Source: Flavobacterium quisquiliarum
Lineage (GTDB): Bacteria; Bacteroidota; Bacteroidia; Flavobacteriales; Flavobacteriaceae
Reading direction: 5' to 3'
NCBI RefSeq assembly: GCF_019308285.1
Contig: NZ_WWEM01000020.1
Location: forward strand, 453,207 to 517,206
Length of the DNA stretch: 64,000 bases
Shown here: positions 1 to 10,065 of the stretch, piece after piece
How the letters are laid out: each line of letters begins with the position of its first letter
How positions within the stretch are numbered: position 1 is the stretch's first letter
Notes under the pieces: model-generated
Told to the model about the DNA's origin: nothing
The model's database searches: none
What the model saw: the letters and a program-made list of their open reading frames with translations, nothing else
Program-made: the position numbers and the translations under genes

Positions 1-1018
1 GGGTGCGCTTGAAATGTATCACGATTCCAAAACACCTGATTATTATCGTATTGCTGATAATTTCTGGTATAAAACCACAAATGATTATATGTACAGCATT
101 GGAGGTGTTGCTGGGGCAAGTAATCCTGCCAATGCGGAATGTTTTATCAGTCAGCCATCAACAATTTATGAGAACGGATTTTCTGCAGGCGGACAAAACG
201 AAACTTGTGCGACTTACAATATGCTGAAATTAACCAGCGGTTTATTCCTTTACGATCAGCGTGCGGAGTATATGGATTATTATGAAAGAGGCTTATACAA
301 TCATATTTTGGCTTCGGTAGCAGAGAATACACCAGCCAATACCTACCATGTTCCTTTGAGACCAGGTTCAATAAAACAATTTGGTAATCCAAAAATGGAT
401 GGTTTTACGTGTTGTAACGGAACAGCTTTGGAAAGCAGCACCAAATTGCAGAATTCAATTTATTTTAAAAGCATTGACAATCAGGCTTTATATGTTAATT
501 TATATGTTCCATCAACAGTAAAATGGAAAGAAAAAAATGTAACGATAGAACAGACGACTTCTTTTCCAAATGAAGATCATACACAATTAACGATCAAAGG
601 AGAAGGAAAATTTGATTTAAATGTACGTGTACCACATTGGGCAACGAAAGGATTTTTTGTAAAAATAAATGGAAAAGAGGTCAAAGTAAAAGCGGTTCCT
701 GGAAGCTATCTTACTTTAAACCGTAAGTGGAAAGACGGAGATAAAATTGAATTACGTATGCCTTTTCAATTTCATTTAGATCCTGTAATGGATCAGCAGA
801 ATATTGCCAGTTTATTTTATGGGCCGGTTTTATTGGCGGCTCAGGAAACAGAACCGCTTAAAGAATGGCGAAAAATAACTTTAGATGCTAAAGATTTAAG
901 CAAATCAATAAAAGGGGATCCGGAGAAATTAGAATTTGTTGTTGACGGAATTCAATTTAAACCATTTTACAATACATACGGACGTCATTCGGTTTATCTG
1001 GATGTTACTTTGAAATAG
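1..1018 (+). CDS. GH127/GH146-type beta-L-arabinofuranosidase, C-terminal part (5' end outside window)
   Basis: The frame is open from base 2, so the window edge cuts this gene and the first ATG (14) is probably internal. Counting from that Met, the fragment holds the metal/catalytic signature of the DUF1680 clan: ETC at 63-65 and the Cys pair C133-C134 in a CCNG context. In the characterised GH127 enzyme HypBA1, one Glu and three Cys bind zinc and one Cys of the pair is the nucleophile. These enzymes remove beta-L-arabinofuranose, including chains on hydroxyproline of extensin. The C-terminal half is a beta-rich domain. It leads a same-strand run of five more secreted proteins. I cannot decide between GH127 and GH146 from this fragment. 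Identity as a clan member is confident; the substrate is inferred. Confidence 0.85.
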   Translation, partial: GALEMYHDSKTPDYYRIADNFWYKTTNDYMYSIGGVAGASNPANAECFISQPSTIYENGFSAGGQNETCATYNMLKLTSGLFLYDQRAEYMDYYERGLYNHILASVAENTPANTYHVPLRPGSIKQFGNPKMDGFTCCNGTALESSTKLQNSIYFKSIDNQALYVNLYVPSTVKWKEKNVTIEQTTSFPNEDHTQLTIKGEGKFDLNVRVPHWATKGFFVKINGKEVKVKAVPGSYLTLNRKWKDGDKIELRMPFQFHLDPVMDQQNIASLFYGPVLLAAQETEPLKEWRKITLDAKDLSKSIKGDPEKLEFVVDGIQFKPFYNTYGRHSVYLDVTLK

Positions 1019-1079
1019 ATTGAAATAAAAAACAAGACCAAAACCAAACAAAAAACAAACTAAACAAGCATAAACAAAG

Positions 1080-3767
1080 ATGGGAAACAAAAAATACAGA
1101 CTTGGTTTATTATTATTTTTGGGCTGTACACTAAGTATTCAGGCTCAGGATTATTGGAGTAGAATTGAACAAAAAACACCTTCTTTGGGTATTGCAGAAG
1201 TTTATCAAAAAATAAATACACCTGCTTTTCAATTAAAACTGGTAAAAGCATCGCAGACAGTTGCAGGTTTAAGACCCATTAAAAACTTAAACTTTGATTT
1301 TACGCCTAGTGATCGACTTGAAATTAGAGATAAAGACGGATTGTATCATCTTGGAGATATCAATTTAAGAATTAAAGAAGGCAATGGCGATTGGCAGAGT
1401 TATTCTACAGCCGCAAAACGCGCAGCTATTACTCCTTTGGAAACTTCATCAAAAATCTTAGCGGCAGCGGATTTAGCGAATACTTTACCAAGTAATATTC
1501 CAGTTACTGTTAAACGCTTTTACGAACTTGATGGTAATCAATTGGTAATGCGATTTGAAATTACGAATAAATCGGATAATCCTATTGAGATTGGCGCATT
1601 AGGTATTCCAATGGTTTTCAATAATATTTTAGAAGGAAAATCACTGAATGAAACCCACGCTCAAAATGTATTTTTTGATCCATATATAGGAAGGGATGCT
1701 GGTTATCTGGAAGTAAAAAGATTAAGCGGAGAAGGGCCTGCATTAGTAGTGCTTCCAAAAGAGAATATGCCTTTTGAAGCGTATCGTCCGTTATTGGATG
1801 ATCCGACGCCGAGAAGTATTGTTTTTGAAGGTTTTCACGAATGGATGGTCTACAGTAAAGCTTACGCAGAAAATGAGTGGAAAAATGCACAGCAATGGAA
1901 TACACCGACTTCATTAGTATTGAAACCAAAAGAGTCTAAAAACTTCTCTCTAAAGCTCGTACTTTCTGAAGGAATTGAAGATATCCAAAATACACTTGTA
2001 AAAGAAGAACTTCCTGTTGCAACCAGTATTCCGGGATATGTATTGCCTCAGGATATTAAATCGCAATTGTTTTTGAATTATAAAAGCGAGGTAAGCTCAT
2101 TTGAAATTGAACCTAAAGGAGCATTGCAAATCAAAGAAGAAGGAAAAACGCCAAAAGGATTAAAAAAATATAGCGTTCATGGTGTAAAATGGGGACGTGC
2201 TGTATTGACAATCAATTATAAAAATGGTATAAAACAAACCATCAATTATAAAATTATCAAACCTGAAAATGAAGTGATTAAAGATTTTGGTCATTTCTTA
2301 ACGACAGCACAATGGTTCGATCAGCCGGATCCTATTTTCAAAAGAAACCCTTCGGTAATTAGTTATGATTACGAAACTAAAAAGCAACTGACTCAGGACA
2401 GCAGGGCTTGGGTGGCTGGTTTAAGTGACGAAGGTGGAGCAGGAGGATGGTTGGCCGCAATTATGAAACAGCATATTCAGCCAGATAAAGAAGAAATCAA
2501 AAAATTAGAGCAATTTGTAGATAAAACGCTTTGGGGAAATATCCAGTACAGTGAAGGCAAGAATAAATACGGAGTTAAAAAAAGTGTTTTTTATTACGAA
2601 CCAGATTCTCTGCCAAAAGGAACTTACAGTTCAGATGTAGATTATAAAACTTGGGCGGCCTGGAAACATAAAGAGGCAAACGATCCGGGAAGATCTTATA
2701 ACTATCCTCATGTCGCGGCTGCTTATTGGACATTGTATCGATTAGCGAGATACAATAAAGATTTGGTGGAAACCAGAACTTGGGATTGGTATTTAAAACA
2801 AGCTTACCATACTTCAATTGCAATGACACAACTGGCACCTTATTATGCTCAGTTTGGTCAAATGGAAGGTTCTGTATTCCTGTTGATTTTGGAAGACTTG
2901 AAAAATGAAAATATGACCGAAATGGCCACTGATTTGGAAGCAAAAATGAAAGAAAGAGCCAATCATTGGAAAGCATTGGATTATCCTTTTGGAAGCGAAA
3001 TGCCTTGGGATTCTACTGGTCAGGAAGAAGTATATATGTGGTCGGATTATTTTGGTTATGATGAAAAAGCTGATGTAACTTTAAACGCAATTTTAGCTTA
3101 TATGCCAACAATGCCGCATTGGGCTTATAACGGTAATGCACGAAGATATTGGGATTTTTTATACGGAGGAAAATTGTCAAGAGTAGAACGCCAGATTCAT
3201 CATTATGGCTCTTCTTTGAATGCGATTCCGGTATTGAGACAATACAGAAAAAAATCGGATGATTTGTATTTATTGAAAGTAGGTTATGGCGGTCTTTTAG
3301 GCGGAATTTCAAACATTACCGAAGACGGATTTGGTTCTGCCGCTTTTCACTCTTATCCAACAGAGCTAAGAATTGATTATTTGTCTGGAGATTATGGTTC
3401 TGGTTTTTATGGCTATGCGGTAAATACAGCAACTTACATTACAAAAGATGCTGATTTAGGTTGGCTGGCTTTTGGTGGTAATGTTACTGTAAAAGGCGAT
3501 TTGGTAAACGTAAAATTAACTACTGCAGCAAAATCTAAAGTTTTCATTGCACCAAAACAATTGTGGTTGACATTAGACGCAGGAACTTTTGATACCATTA
3601 CTTATAATACAAAAACAGAAGAAGTGGAAATTACTTTGAGCAGTCAAAACCAATTTACTCCAAACGCTTATTTAAGAAGTGATAAAGACATAAAACTTTC
3701 TTACCCAAAGGTAAGAGGAGCGTATGAAATACCGTTGACTAATAAAGCGACTAAAATTAAATTATAA
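1080..3767 (+). CDS. Secreted DUF5695-like protein, putative glycosidase
   Basis: An 895-aa protein with a signal peptide (residues 1-22, ending IQAQ). The N-terminal third is a beta-sandwich-like region. The middle and C-terminal part is rich in Trp, Tyr and Asp/Glu and reads like an alpha/alpha-barrel glycosidase (for example the HVAAAYW, DYFGYDE and HYGSSLNA segments). I recognise it from memory as DUF5695, a family I know in Bacteroidota carbohydrate loci and for which I know no firm biochemical role. It lies 61 bases after the arabinofuranosidase and 5 bases before the GH42 gene, so it is almost certainly in the same operon. An activity on an arabinose- or galactose-containing glycan is an inference from context only. 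Confidence 0.7.
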   Translation: MGNKKYRLGLLLFLGCTLSIQAQDYWSRIEQKTPSLGIAEVYQKINTPAFQLKLVKASQTVAGLRPIKNLNFDFTPSDRLEIRDKDGLYHLGDINLRIKEGNGDWQSYSTAAKRAAITPLETSSKILAAADLANTLPSNIPVTVKRFYELDGNQLVMRFEITNKSDNPIEIGALGIPMVFNNILEGKSLNETHAQNVFFDPYIGRDAGYLEVKRLSGEGPALVVLPKENMPFEAYRPLLDDPTPRSIVFEGFHEWMVYSKAYAENEWKNAQQWNTPTSLVLKPKESKNFSLKLVLSEGIEDIQNTLVKEELPVATSIPGYVLPQDIKSQLFLNYKSEVSSFEIEPKGALQIKEEGKTPKGLKKYSVHGVKWGRAVLTINYKNGIKQTINYKIIKPENEVIKDFGHFLTTAQWFDQPDPIFKRNPSVISYDYETKKQLTQDSRAWVAGLSDEGGAGGWLAAIMKQHIQPDKEEIKKLEQFVDKTLWGNIQYSEGKNKYGVKKSVFYYEPDSLPKGTYSSDVDYKTWAAWKHKEANDPGRSYNYPHVAAAYWTLYRLARYNKDLVETRTWDWYLKQAYHTSIAMTQLAPYYAQFGQMEGSVFLLILEDLKNENMTEMATDLEAKMKERANHWKALDYPFGSEMPWDSTGQEEVYMWSDYFGYDEKADVTLNAILAYMPTMPHWAYNGNARRYWDFLYGGKLSRVERQIHHYGSSLNAIPVLRQYRKKSDDLYLLKVGYGGLLGGISNITEDGFGSAAFHSYPTELRIDYLSGDYGSGFYGYAVNTATYITKDADLGWLAFGGNVTVKGDLVNVKLTTAAKSKVFIAPKQLWLTLDAGTFDTITYNTKTEEVEITLSSQNQFTPNAYLRSDKDIKLSYPKVRGAYEIPLTNKATKIKL

Positions 3768-3772
3768 TATAA

Positions 3773-5875
3773 ATGCATCTAAAATCAAAAAAACACTTTT
3801 TCAGAGGATTTTTACTGGGACTATTTGGAATAGGGATCAGTTTAAATGTTGCAGCTCAGAAATTTGACAAATTTTTCCCAAAGAAAGATTTAACCACTGT
3901 TGGAGTCTATTATTATCCAGAACATTGGGATCAAAGCCAATGGGATAGGGATTTGAAAAAGATTTCAGAAATGGGTTTTGAATTTACTCATTTTGGAGAA
4001 TTTGCCTGGGCGCAGTTAGAACCTCAGGAAGGAGTTTATGATTTTAAATGGCTGGATAAAGCGGTAGAAATTGCCGCTAAGTATAAACTGAAAATTGTAA
4101 TGTGTACTTCGACGGCTACACCGCCTGTGTGGCTGGTTCGAAAGCATCCAGATATATTGGCAACTTATGAAGATGGCACTAAAACAGATCATGGTTCGAG
4201 ACAACATGCTTCATTTTCAAGTAATTATTACAGAAGCTATTCTTTAAAAATGATTGAAGAATTAGCGAAAAGATATGGCAATAATAAAAGCATTATAGGT
4301 TGGCAGGTAGACAATGAACCTGCACGTTTTCTGGATTATGGAGCCGATGCACAACAGCGTTATCGAAATTGGCTGAAAAACAAATACAAATCGATTGACG
4401 CCTTAAATGTGGCTTGGGGAAATAATTTTTGGAGTGGCACTTATACTGATTTTGAACAAATTAATATTCCGCTTCATAAAGAATGGGGAATGAATTTACA
4501 TTCGCAATTGGATCATTATCGATTTGCTGATGAAGAAACAGCCACTTTTCTGGATTCACAGGCTATTACAATTCGAAAATATGTAAGCAAAGACCAATGG
4601 ATTACTTCTAACTATAGATCCAATTACAATGAAAGTTTTGTGGGCATGAGTAAAGAGCTGGATTTTGATTGTTACACGCGTTATTTGGTTTACGGGGGAA
4701 GTTTAGGAATCGGTTCGCAAGGATATCGTTTGGGAGATTATTCCAGTATCGGAATGTCAAATGACTTTTTTCGTCCTTTAAAAGGAATGTACGGTTGTAT
4801 GGAATTACAGCCGGGACAAGTCAACTGGGGAAGCATAAATCCGCAGCCAATGCCGGGAACTGTGCGTATGTGGCTGTGGCATGTTTTTGCAGGTGGCAGT
4901 AAATTTGCGTGTACGTATCGTTTTCGTGCGCCATTGTACGGTTATGAGCAATATCATTACGGGATTGTTGGCACAGACGGAGTAACACCAACTCCCGGTG
5001 GTTTAGAGTTTAATCAGTTTATTAAAGAGATAAATACGCTGCGTAAAATGTATGATGCTAAAGCAGCATTGCCAGATTACTATTTAAAACGCAAAACCGG
5101 AATTTTGTTTAATGGGGATAATGTGATGGGAATCGATTTAAACAAACAAACAAAGGAATGGAACACCATTGGACATTTTTTGAAATATTATAAAGCCACA
5201 AAATCTTTTGGAGCACCAGTTGATTTTGTGCGGGATTCGACGGATTTTTCTAAGTATCCTTTCTTGATTGTTCCTGCTTATCAGATGATTGACCAAAAAA
5301 TGATTGACAAATTGACTTTGTACGCTAAAAATGGCGGAAACTTGGTATTGAGCTGCCGATCCGGAATACAAAATCGTTTGGGACATCTTTGGGAAGCTAA
5401 GTTTTATGAACCGATGTGGAGCTTAATAGGTTCTGAAATAGAATCGTATGATTTATTAATGCCACAATCTCCGGGAGTAATAAAGTTCAATAATCAGGAG
5501 TTTGCATGGACAAGCTGGGGCGATTTATTAAAACCAAATAAAGAAACGGAGGTTTGGGCAACTTATGGAAGTGAGTTTTATGCTGGAAAACCAGCTGTTA
5601 TTTCTAGAAGTTTAGGTAAAGGAACGGTAACTTACATTGGCGTAGATTCTAAAAATGGAGAACTAGAAAGACAAGTATTGCGAAAACTATATCAAAAGCA
5701 GAATGTAGCAATAGAAGATTATCCTGAAGGTGTAATGGTAGAATATCGTGACGGTTTTGGCATTGCAGTCAATTATTCTGATAAAATCTACGAAATCAAT
5801 TTACCAAAAAATGCCAAGACAATTTTCGGAAATAACGCTGTAAAAACTTCTGATGTATTAGTTTGGAAATATTAA
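3773..5875 (+). CDS. GH42 beta-galactosidase (or alpha-L-arabinopyranosidase), secreted
   Basis: A 700-aa GH42 enzyme with an N-terminal export signal (residues 1-29, ending AAQ). The TIM barrel starts at about residue 42 with GVYYYPEHW, which is typical of GH42. The acid/base is E182 in QVDNEPA and the nucleophile is E344 in GCMELQPGQ; both are present and correctly placed. The trimerisation domain (about 430-620, including an SCRSGIQNR segment) and a short C-terminal beta domain follow, so the enzyme is full length. GH42 members cleave terminal beta-galactose, and some prefer alpha-L-arabinopyranose. Only 5 bases separate it from the preceding gene. Export is notable because many GH42 enzymes are cytoplasmic. 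In a Bacteroidota utilisation locus it is probably periplasmic. Confidence 0.92.
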   Translation: MHLKSKKHFFRGFLLGLFGIGISLNVAAQKFDKFFPKKDLTTVGVYYYPEHWDQSQWDRDLKKISEMGFEFTHFGEFAWAQLEPQEGVYDFKWLDKAVEIAAKYKLKIVMCTSTATPPVWLVRKHPDILATYEDGTKTDHGSRQHASFSSNYYRSYSLKMIEELAKRYGNNKSIIGWQVDNEPARFLDYGADAQQRYRNWLKNKYKSIDALNVAWGNNFWSGTYTDFEQINIPLHKEWGMNLHSQLDHYRFADEETATFLDSQAITIRKYVSKDQWITSNYRSNYNESFVGMSKELDFDCYTRYLVYGGSLGIGSQGYRLGDYSSIGMSNDFFRPLKGMYGCMELQPGQVNWGSINPQPMPGTVRMWLWHVFAGGSKFACTYRFRAPLYGYEQYHYGIVGTDGVTPTPGGLEFNQFIKEINTLRKMYDAKAALPDYYLKRKTGILFNGDNVMGIDLNKQTKEWNTIGHFLKYYKATKSFGAPVDFVRDSTDFSKYPFLIVPAYQMIDQKMIDKLTLYAKNGGNLVLSCRSGIQNRLGHLWEAKFYEPMWSLIGSEIESYDLLMPQSPGVIKFNNQEFAWTSWGDLLKPNKETEVWATYGSEFYAGKPAVISRSLGKGTVTYIGVDSKNGELERQVLRKLYQKQNVAIEDYPEGVMVEYRDGFGIAVNYSDKIYEINLPKNAKTIFGNNAVKTSDVLVWKY

Positions 5876-5912
5876 TATCATTTAAAAACGCTTCAACTTA
5901 ATTTTATTAGCA

Positions 5913-8081
5913 ATGTCAAACAAAAATATATTTTACAACCTTATACTCCTAGTTTTTACCTTACAAGTCATTGCTCAAAAAAAAGTTGAAGCGAGTAATT
6001 TATCAACTGGAAATCCAATATTACCTGGATATTACGCAGATCCAACTATTAAAAAATTTGGAGACATTTATTATATCTATGTCACGACCGATAATGAAAT
6101 GCTGGCTTCTGGAGCTCCAACGGTTTGGTACAGTAAAGATTTAAAAAACTGGTACAATTATACTATGGAAATTCCGTCTTTTACGGCAAAACCCATTACC
6201 AATTTTTGGGCGCCGGATATTGTGGTTGGAAATGATGGTAAGTATTATTTGTATTTTGGAAACTGTGAAATTGGCTGTAATATTTACGGTTATGTTTCGG
6301 ATACGCCAGTCGGGCCTTGGAAAAAACTCAATGAAAATGACGTGCCCGTTATTTCAAATGGATATCCAAGAGAAGGTTTTCCATCTTTAGATGCACAATT
6401 TTTCAGAGATACCGACGGTAAAATATACAGTTATTGGGGAACTTGGGTGCATTATAATGGCGGATATGCCGTTGGAGAATTGAACAGTGCTACGATGAAG
6501 GATATGATGAATTCTAAAAATATTCCTTTAAGTCAGACTCCTGAACCTTTTGAAGCGGCCTACATGATGAAAAAAGGAAACAAATACATTTTGATGTATT
6601 CCGGAGCTTCTTGTCATGATGAAACTTATAATGTACGTTATTCTTACTCAGATTCTCCTTACGGGCCTTTTAAGGAAGGACTTAACAATCCGATTTTGAG
6701 TACGAACGAAGATAAAACGACTCATGGCCCAGGACATCATTCTGTGTTAGAAGACGGAAATGATTATTACATTGTGTATCATAAACATGATTATCCAATG
6801 ACACGCGGTGGTTTGGCAAGACAAGTCTGTATCGATAAAATGATTTTCGAAAATGATTCTACAATCAAAAAAGTAATTCCGACTTCAAATGGTATTAGAG
6901 AAATTGTGAAATCAAATGTACCTGAAAATATAGCTTTAAATGCTCGCACTACCGCATCATCTTATTATCATTTACAATCGTTAGAACACAATTACGAATA
7001 TAAGCCTGATTTTGCTACAGATGATAATAATGCGACTATGTGGAAAGCTGGAAGTAATGCACTTCCACAGGATTTAACTGTAGATTTAGGAAGTGTAAAA
7101 CCAATAAAAAGGGTCATGACCCAATTTGAATTTGCCAGTTATTATTATCAATACACTTTAGAATATTCGACAGATGGAAAAAATTGGCAGTTGTATGCTG
7201 ATAAATCAAAAAATCGTACTTCGGGAAGCCCAATGATTGATGATAAAAATGTTACAGCACGTTTCTTGAAACTAAAAGTTTTAGGGACAGAAAAAACGGG
7301 GCTTTGTGCGGCAGTCTGGAACATAAAAGTATACAGCGAATTATTTGAACTTCCTTTACCATTAGAAAATAAAAAATCAAATACAGAACCAGCAGCTGTA
7401 AGTTCACATAAAATGTTGATCGATATTGATGTAACTAATGAAAAATACGGAAATTCATTTAAAAGTCTGCCTAATAAAGGTTCTTTAGGAGGTGTGTTTA
7501 CAAAAACTGGAGATGTAAAGATTTCTTGGGATAAAGAGGATAAAATTAAGGCACTTGAGTTTGTAAATGGCGCTTTAATATTAGACAAACCCGTTCCTAA
7601 AACTCTGGCTTGGAATGGTTCGTATTCTGTGGCAGTCTGGGTAAAAAATCCAGAAGTAGCCAAAGAAGGAGAGTTTCTGGCCTCATGGTGCGATCGTTCT
7701 GAATATAATTTAGCCAATTCGTTTAATGCATTGGCTTACAATAGCGGACATTATGGTGCGGCGCCACATTTGGACGGTCATTTTGATATGAAATACAACA
7801 AAGTCCCAGAACAAAATAAATGGCATCATATTGTTTTGACTTTTGATGGAGTGGTAGAGAAAATTTATGTTGACGGAGTACTTGATAACTCTCAAAATAT
7901 GATGTTGTCATCGGCTATAAAAAAGGCAAAAATTATAATTGGCGCTTCAGATATTGGGGAGAATTACTCTGGTTTTATGGCATCTTTAAAAATGTATGAT
8001 TATGGTTTGACTAAAGATGAAATACTAAATCTAATGAAACAAACTGCTCCTAAAGCAACAAAAGGACCTTCAAATAAATAG
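5913..8081 (+). CDS. GH43 arabinosidase/galactosidase with discoidin and LamG modules
   Basis: A 722-aa secreted protein (signal 1-21) in three parts. The GH43 five-bladed propeller spans about 33-320; the catalytic base is D43 (YYADP), the pKa modulator D160 (SLDAQFF) and the acid E214 (PFEAAYMMKKG). An F5/8-type-C (discoidin) module follows at about 335-480, containing DLGSV and a YSTDGKNW strand. A LamG/concanavalin-like module fills about 500-715, with the KWHHIVLTFDG signature. GH43 enzymes remove alpha-L-arabinofuranose, beta-xylose or beta-galactose; I cannot place the subfamily. The two accessory domains suggest binding to a large or cell-surface glycan. It is 37 bases downstream of GH42 and 19 bases upstream of GH97, so it belongs to the same transcription unit. 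Confidence 0.9.
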   Translation: MSNKNIFYNLILLVFTLQVIAQKKVEASNLSTGNPILPGYYADPTIKKFGDIYYIYVTTDNEMLASGAPTVWYSKDLKNWYNYTMEIPSFTAKPITNFWAPDIVVGNDGKYYLYFGNCEIGCNIYGYVSDTPVGPWKKLNENDVPVISNGYPREGFPSLDAQFFRDTDGKIYSYWGTWVHYNGGYAVGELNSATMKDMMNSKNIPLSQTPEPFEAAYMMKKGNKYILMYSGASCHDETYNVRYSYSDSPYGPFKEGLNNPILSTNEDKTTHGPGHHSVLEDGNDYYIVYHKHDYPMTRGGLARQVCIDKMIFENDSTIKKVIPTSNGIREIVKSNVPENIALNARTTASSYYHLQSLEHNYEYKPDFATDDNNATMWKAGSNALPQDLTVDLGSVKPIKRVMTQFEFASYYYQYTLEYSTDGKNWQLYADKSKNRTSGSPMIDDKNVTARFLKLKVLGTEKTGLCAAVWNIKVYSELFELPLPLENKKSNTEPAAVSSHKMLIDIDVTNEKYGNSFKSLPNKGSLGGVFTKTGDVKISWDKEDKIKALEFVNGALILDKPVPKTLAWNGSYSVAVWVKNPEVAKEGEFLASWCDRSEYNLANSFNALAYNSGHYGAAPHLDGHFDMKYNKVPEQNKWHHIVLTFDGVVEKIYVDGVLDNSQNMMLSSAIKKAKIIIGASDIGENYSGFMASLKMYDYGLTKDEILNLMKQTAPKATKGPSNK

Positions 8082-8100
8082 TTAAAAAATACCACTCAAA

Positions 8101-10059
8101 ATGAAAAATGGATTACTGATTTTATGCGGTTTGTTACTATCCGCTTACCAAGTTTCTGCTCAAACTTATGAGGTTAAATCTCCTGATGGGCGTATTCAGA
8201 TAAAAGTGAATAATTCTAATAAAATTTCCTGGTCGGCATCATTAAATGGCAATTTGATTATTGAGAATGCAGAAGCAGGAATGGATTTTTCGTCTAAAAC
8301 TAATTTTGGATTAAATCCGAAGGTTAAAAAACAAACGGTTAAAAGTGTATCTCAAAATATACATGCCATAGTACCAATTAAAGAAAGCGAAATAAAAGAT
8401 GAATACACAGAACTTTCGATTACTTATCAGGGAAATTATAGACTTAATTTCCGTGCCTATAATGACGGAGTGGCTTATCAGTTTGTAGATGAGGCCAAAG
8501 AAAAACGAAATGTAGTTTCAGAGAAAGTTTCGTTATCATTTCCTAACGGTTCACGTTCTTTATTTCCGCAAGAAGAATCGATGTATTCTCATAACGAACG
8601 TTTGTATTTGGATAAATCTTTAAATGAGATTGCGTCAAAGGATTTTTGCAGTCTTCCTGTTTTGTTTACGACTCCAAAAGCCAAGGTTTTGTTTACAGAA
8701 ACTGCTCTTCATGATTATCCTGGATTGTTTTTGAAAGGTAACGGAAATGCCACTTTAAATGCTATATTTCCAAAATACGTTTTAGAAGCAGTGGATAAGG
8801 ATGGAAAATCAGATCGTGTACAAACCATTACAAAAGAAGCTGATTATATTGCCAAAACAAGCGGAAACAGAGCTTTTCCTTGGCGTGTATTTATTATCGG
8901 TGATGACGATCGTACTTTGGTATCAAGCAATTTGTCTTACCAGCTTGCAGCACCAAATGCACTTAAAAATACCGATTGGATCAAACCGGGAAAAGTAGCT
9001 TGGGATTGGTACAACGATAATAATATTTACGGTGTTGATTTCAAAGCAGGGTTAAATACCGAAACGTATAAATATTTTATAGATTTCGCTGCAGCGAATA
9101 AAGTAGAATATGTAATTCTTGACGAAGGCTGGACAAAATCGACTACCAACATTCTTGATTTTAATCCCGCAATGGATGTTAAAGAATTGATTCGATACGG
9201 AAAAGAAAAAGGAGTCGGGATCATTCTTTGGGTACTTTGGAAACCATTAGACCAAAATTTATTGCAAATTCTGGAAACTTACAAAAGTTGGGGTGCAAAA
9301 GGAATTAAAATTGATTATATGCAGCGTAACGACCAATATATGGTCAATTCGTATGAGCAGATTGCCAGAGAATGTGCCAAACTAGAATTGTTAGTAGATT
9401 TTCACGGAGCATTTAAACCCGCAGGTTTACACCGAATGTATCCAAATGTTTTAAATTATGAAGGAGTAAGAGGGAACGAAAACAATAAATGGAGCGAAGA
9501 TATTACACCAGAACATACAGTAACGATTCCGTTTATTAGAATGGCAGCAGGCCCAATGGATTTTACACCGGGTTCAATGATTAACAAACAGCCTAAAAAC
9601 TTTGCCATTAGTTTTAATAATCCAATGACAATGGGAACTCGAGGGCATCAGGTGGCGATGTATGTGGTTTATGAAGCGCCTTTGCAGATGATGTGTGAAT
9701 CGCCATCAACATATTACAAAGAACAAGAAACAGTTGATTTTATCACTCAAATTCCAACAGTTTGGGATAAAACAGTTGTACTTCATGGTTCTGTTGGGAA
9801 TTATATTGTGGTGGCAAGAAAAAAAGGCGATAAATGGTTTATCGGTGGAATGACAGATGCAGATGCCAGAGCATTGCCAATAGATCTTTCTTTCCTGGGA
9901 GAAGGAAATTTTTCGATGGAAGTATTTGCCGATGGAATCAATGCGGAAGCATTCGCTCAAGATTATAAAAAAGAAACTATAGCGGTTAATAAGAATACTA
10001 AAGTAACAGCTAAAATGGCTTCCGGAGGAGGCTGGTCGGCAATTATTACAAAAAAGTAA
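8101..10059 (+). CDS. GH97 glycosidase of the probable retaining type (alpha-galactosidase / beta-L-arabinopyranosidase)
   Basis: A 652-aa GH97 enzyme with a signal peptide (1-20), an N-terminal beta-sandwich opening with EVKSPDGRI, a central (beta/alpha)8 barrel and a C-terminal beta domain. The barrel has GIKIDYMQRNDQ with D405 at the position of the nucleophile of retaining GH97 enzymes; inverting SusB-type enzymes lack that Asp. E454 (NYEGVRG) and E460 are candidates for acid/base or calcium ligands. Retaining members act on alpha-galactose or beta-L-arabinopyranose, and both decorate arabinogalactan. It sits 19 bases after the GH43 gene and 6 bases before the HExxH gene. Family is certain; the mechanism is read from one residue and should be treated as probable. 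Confidence 0.9.
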   Translation: MKNGLLILCGLLLSAYQVSAQTYEVKSPDGRIQIKVNNSNKISWSASLNGNLIIENAEAGMDFSSKTNFGLNPKVKKQTVKSVSQNIHAIVPIKESEIKDEYTELSITYQGNYRLNFRAYNDGVAYQFVDEAKEKRNVVSEKVSLSFPNGSRSLFPQEESMYSHNERLYLDKSLNEIASKDFCSLPVLFTTPKAKVLFTETALHDYPGLFLKGNGNATLNAIFPKYVLEAVDKDGKSDRVQTITKEADYIAKTSGNRAFPWRVFIIGDDDRTLVSSNLSYQLAAPNALKNTDWIKPGKVAWDWYNDNNIYGVDFKAGLNTETYKYFIDFAAANKVEYVILDEGWTKSTTNILDFNPAMDVKELIRYGKEKGVGIILWVLWKPLDQNLLQILETYKSWGAKGIKIDYMQRNDQYMVNSYEQIARECAKLELLVDFHGAFKPAGLHRMYPNVLNYEGVRGNENNKWSEDITPEHTVTIPFIRMAAGPMDFTPGSMINKQPKNFAISFNNPMTMGTRGHQVAMYVVYEAPLQMMCESPSTYYKEQETVDFITQIPTVWDKTVVLHGSVGNYIVVARKKGDKWFIGGMTDADARALPIDLSFLGEGNFSMEVFADGINAEAFAQDYKKETIAVNKNTKVTAKMASGGGWSAIITKK

Positions 10060-10065
10060 TGACCA

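Noticed and set aside
147..392. Open frames on the opposite strand of the glycosidase and other large genes
   Set aside because: They lie wholly within confidently identified genes, have no family resemblance and are expected by chance in AT-rich coding DNA.
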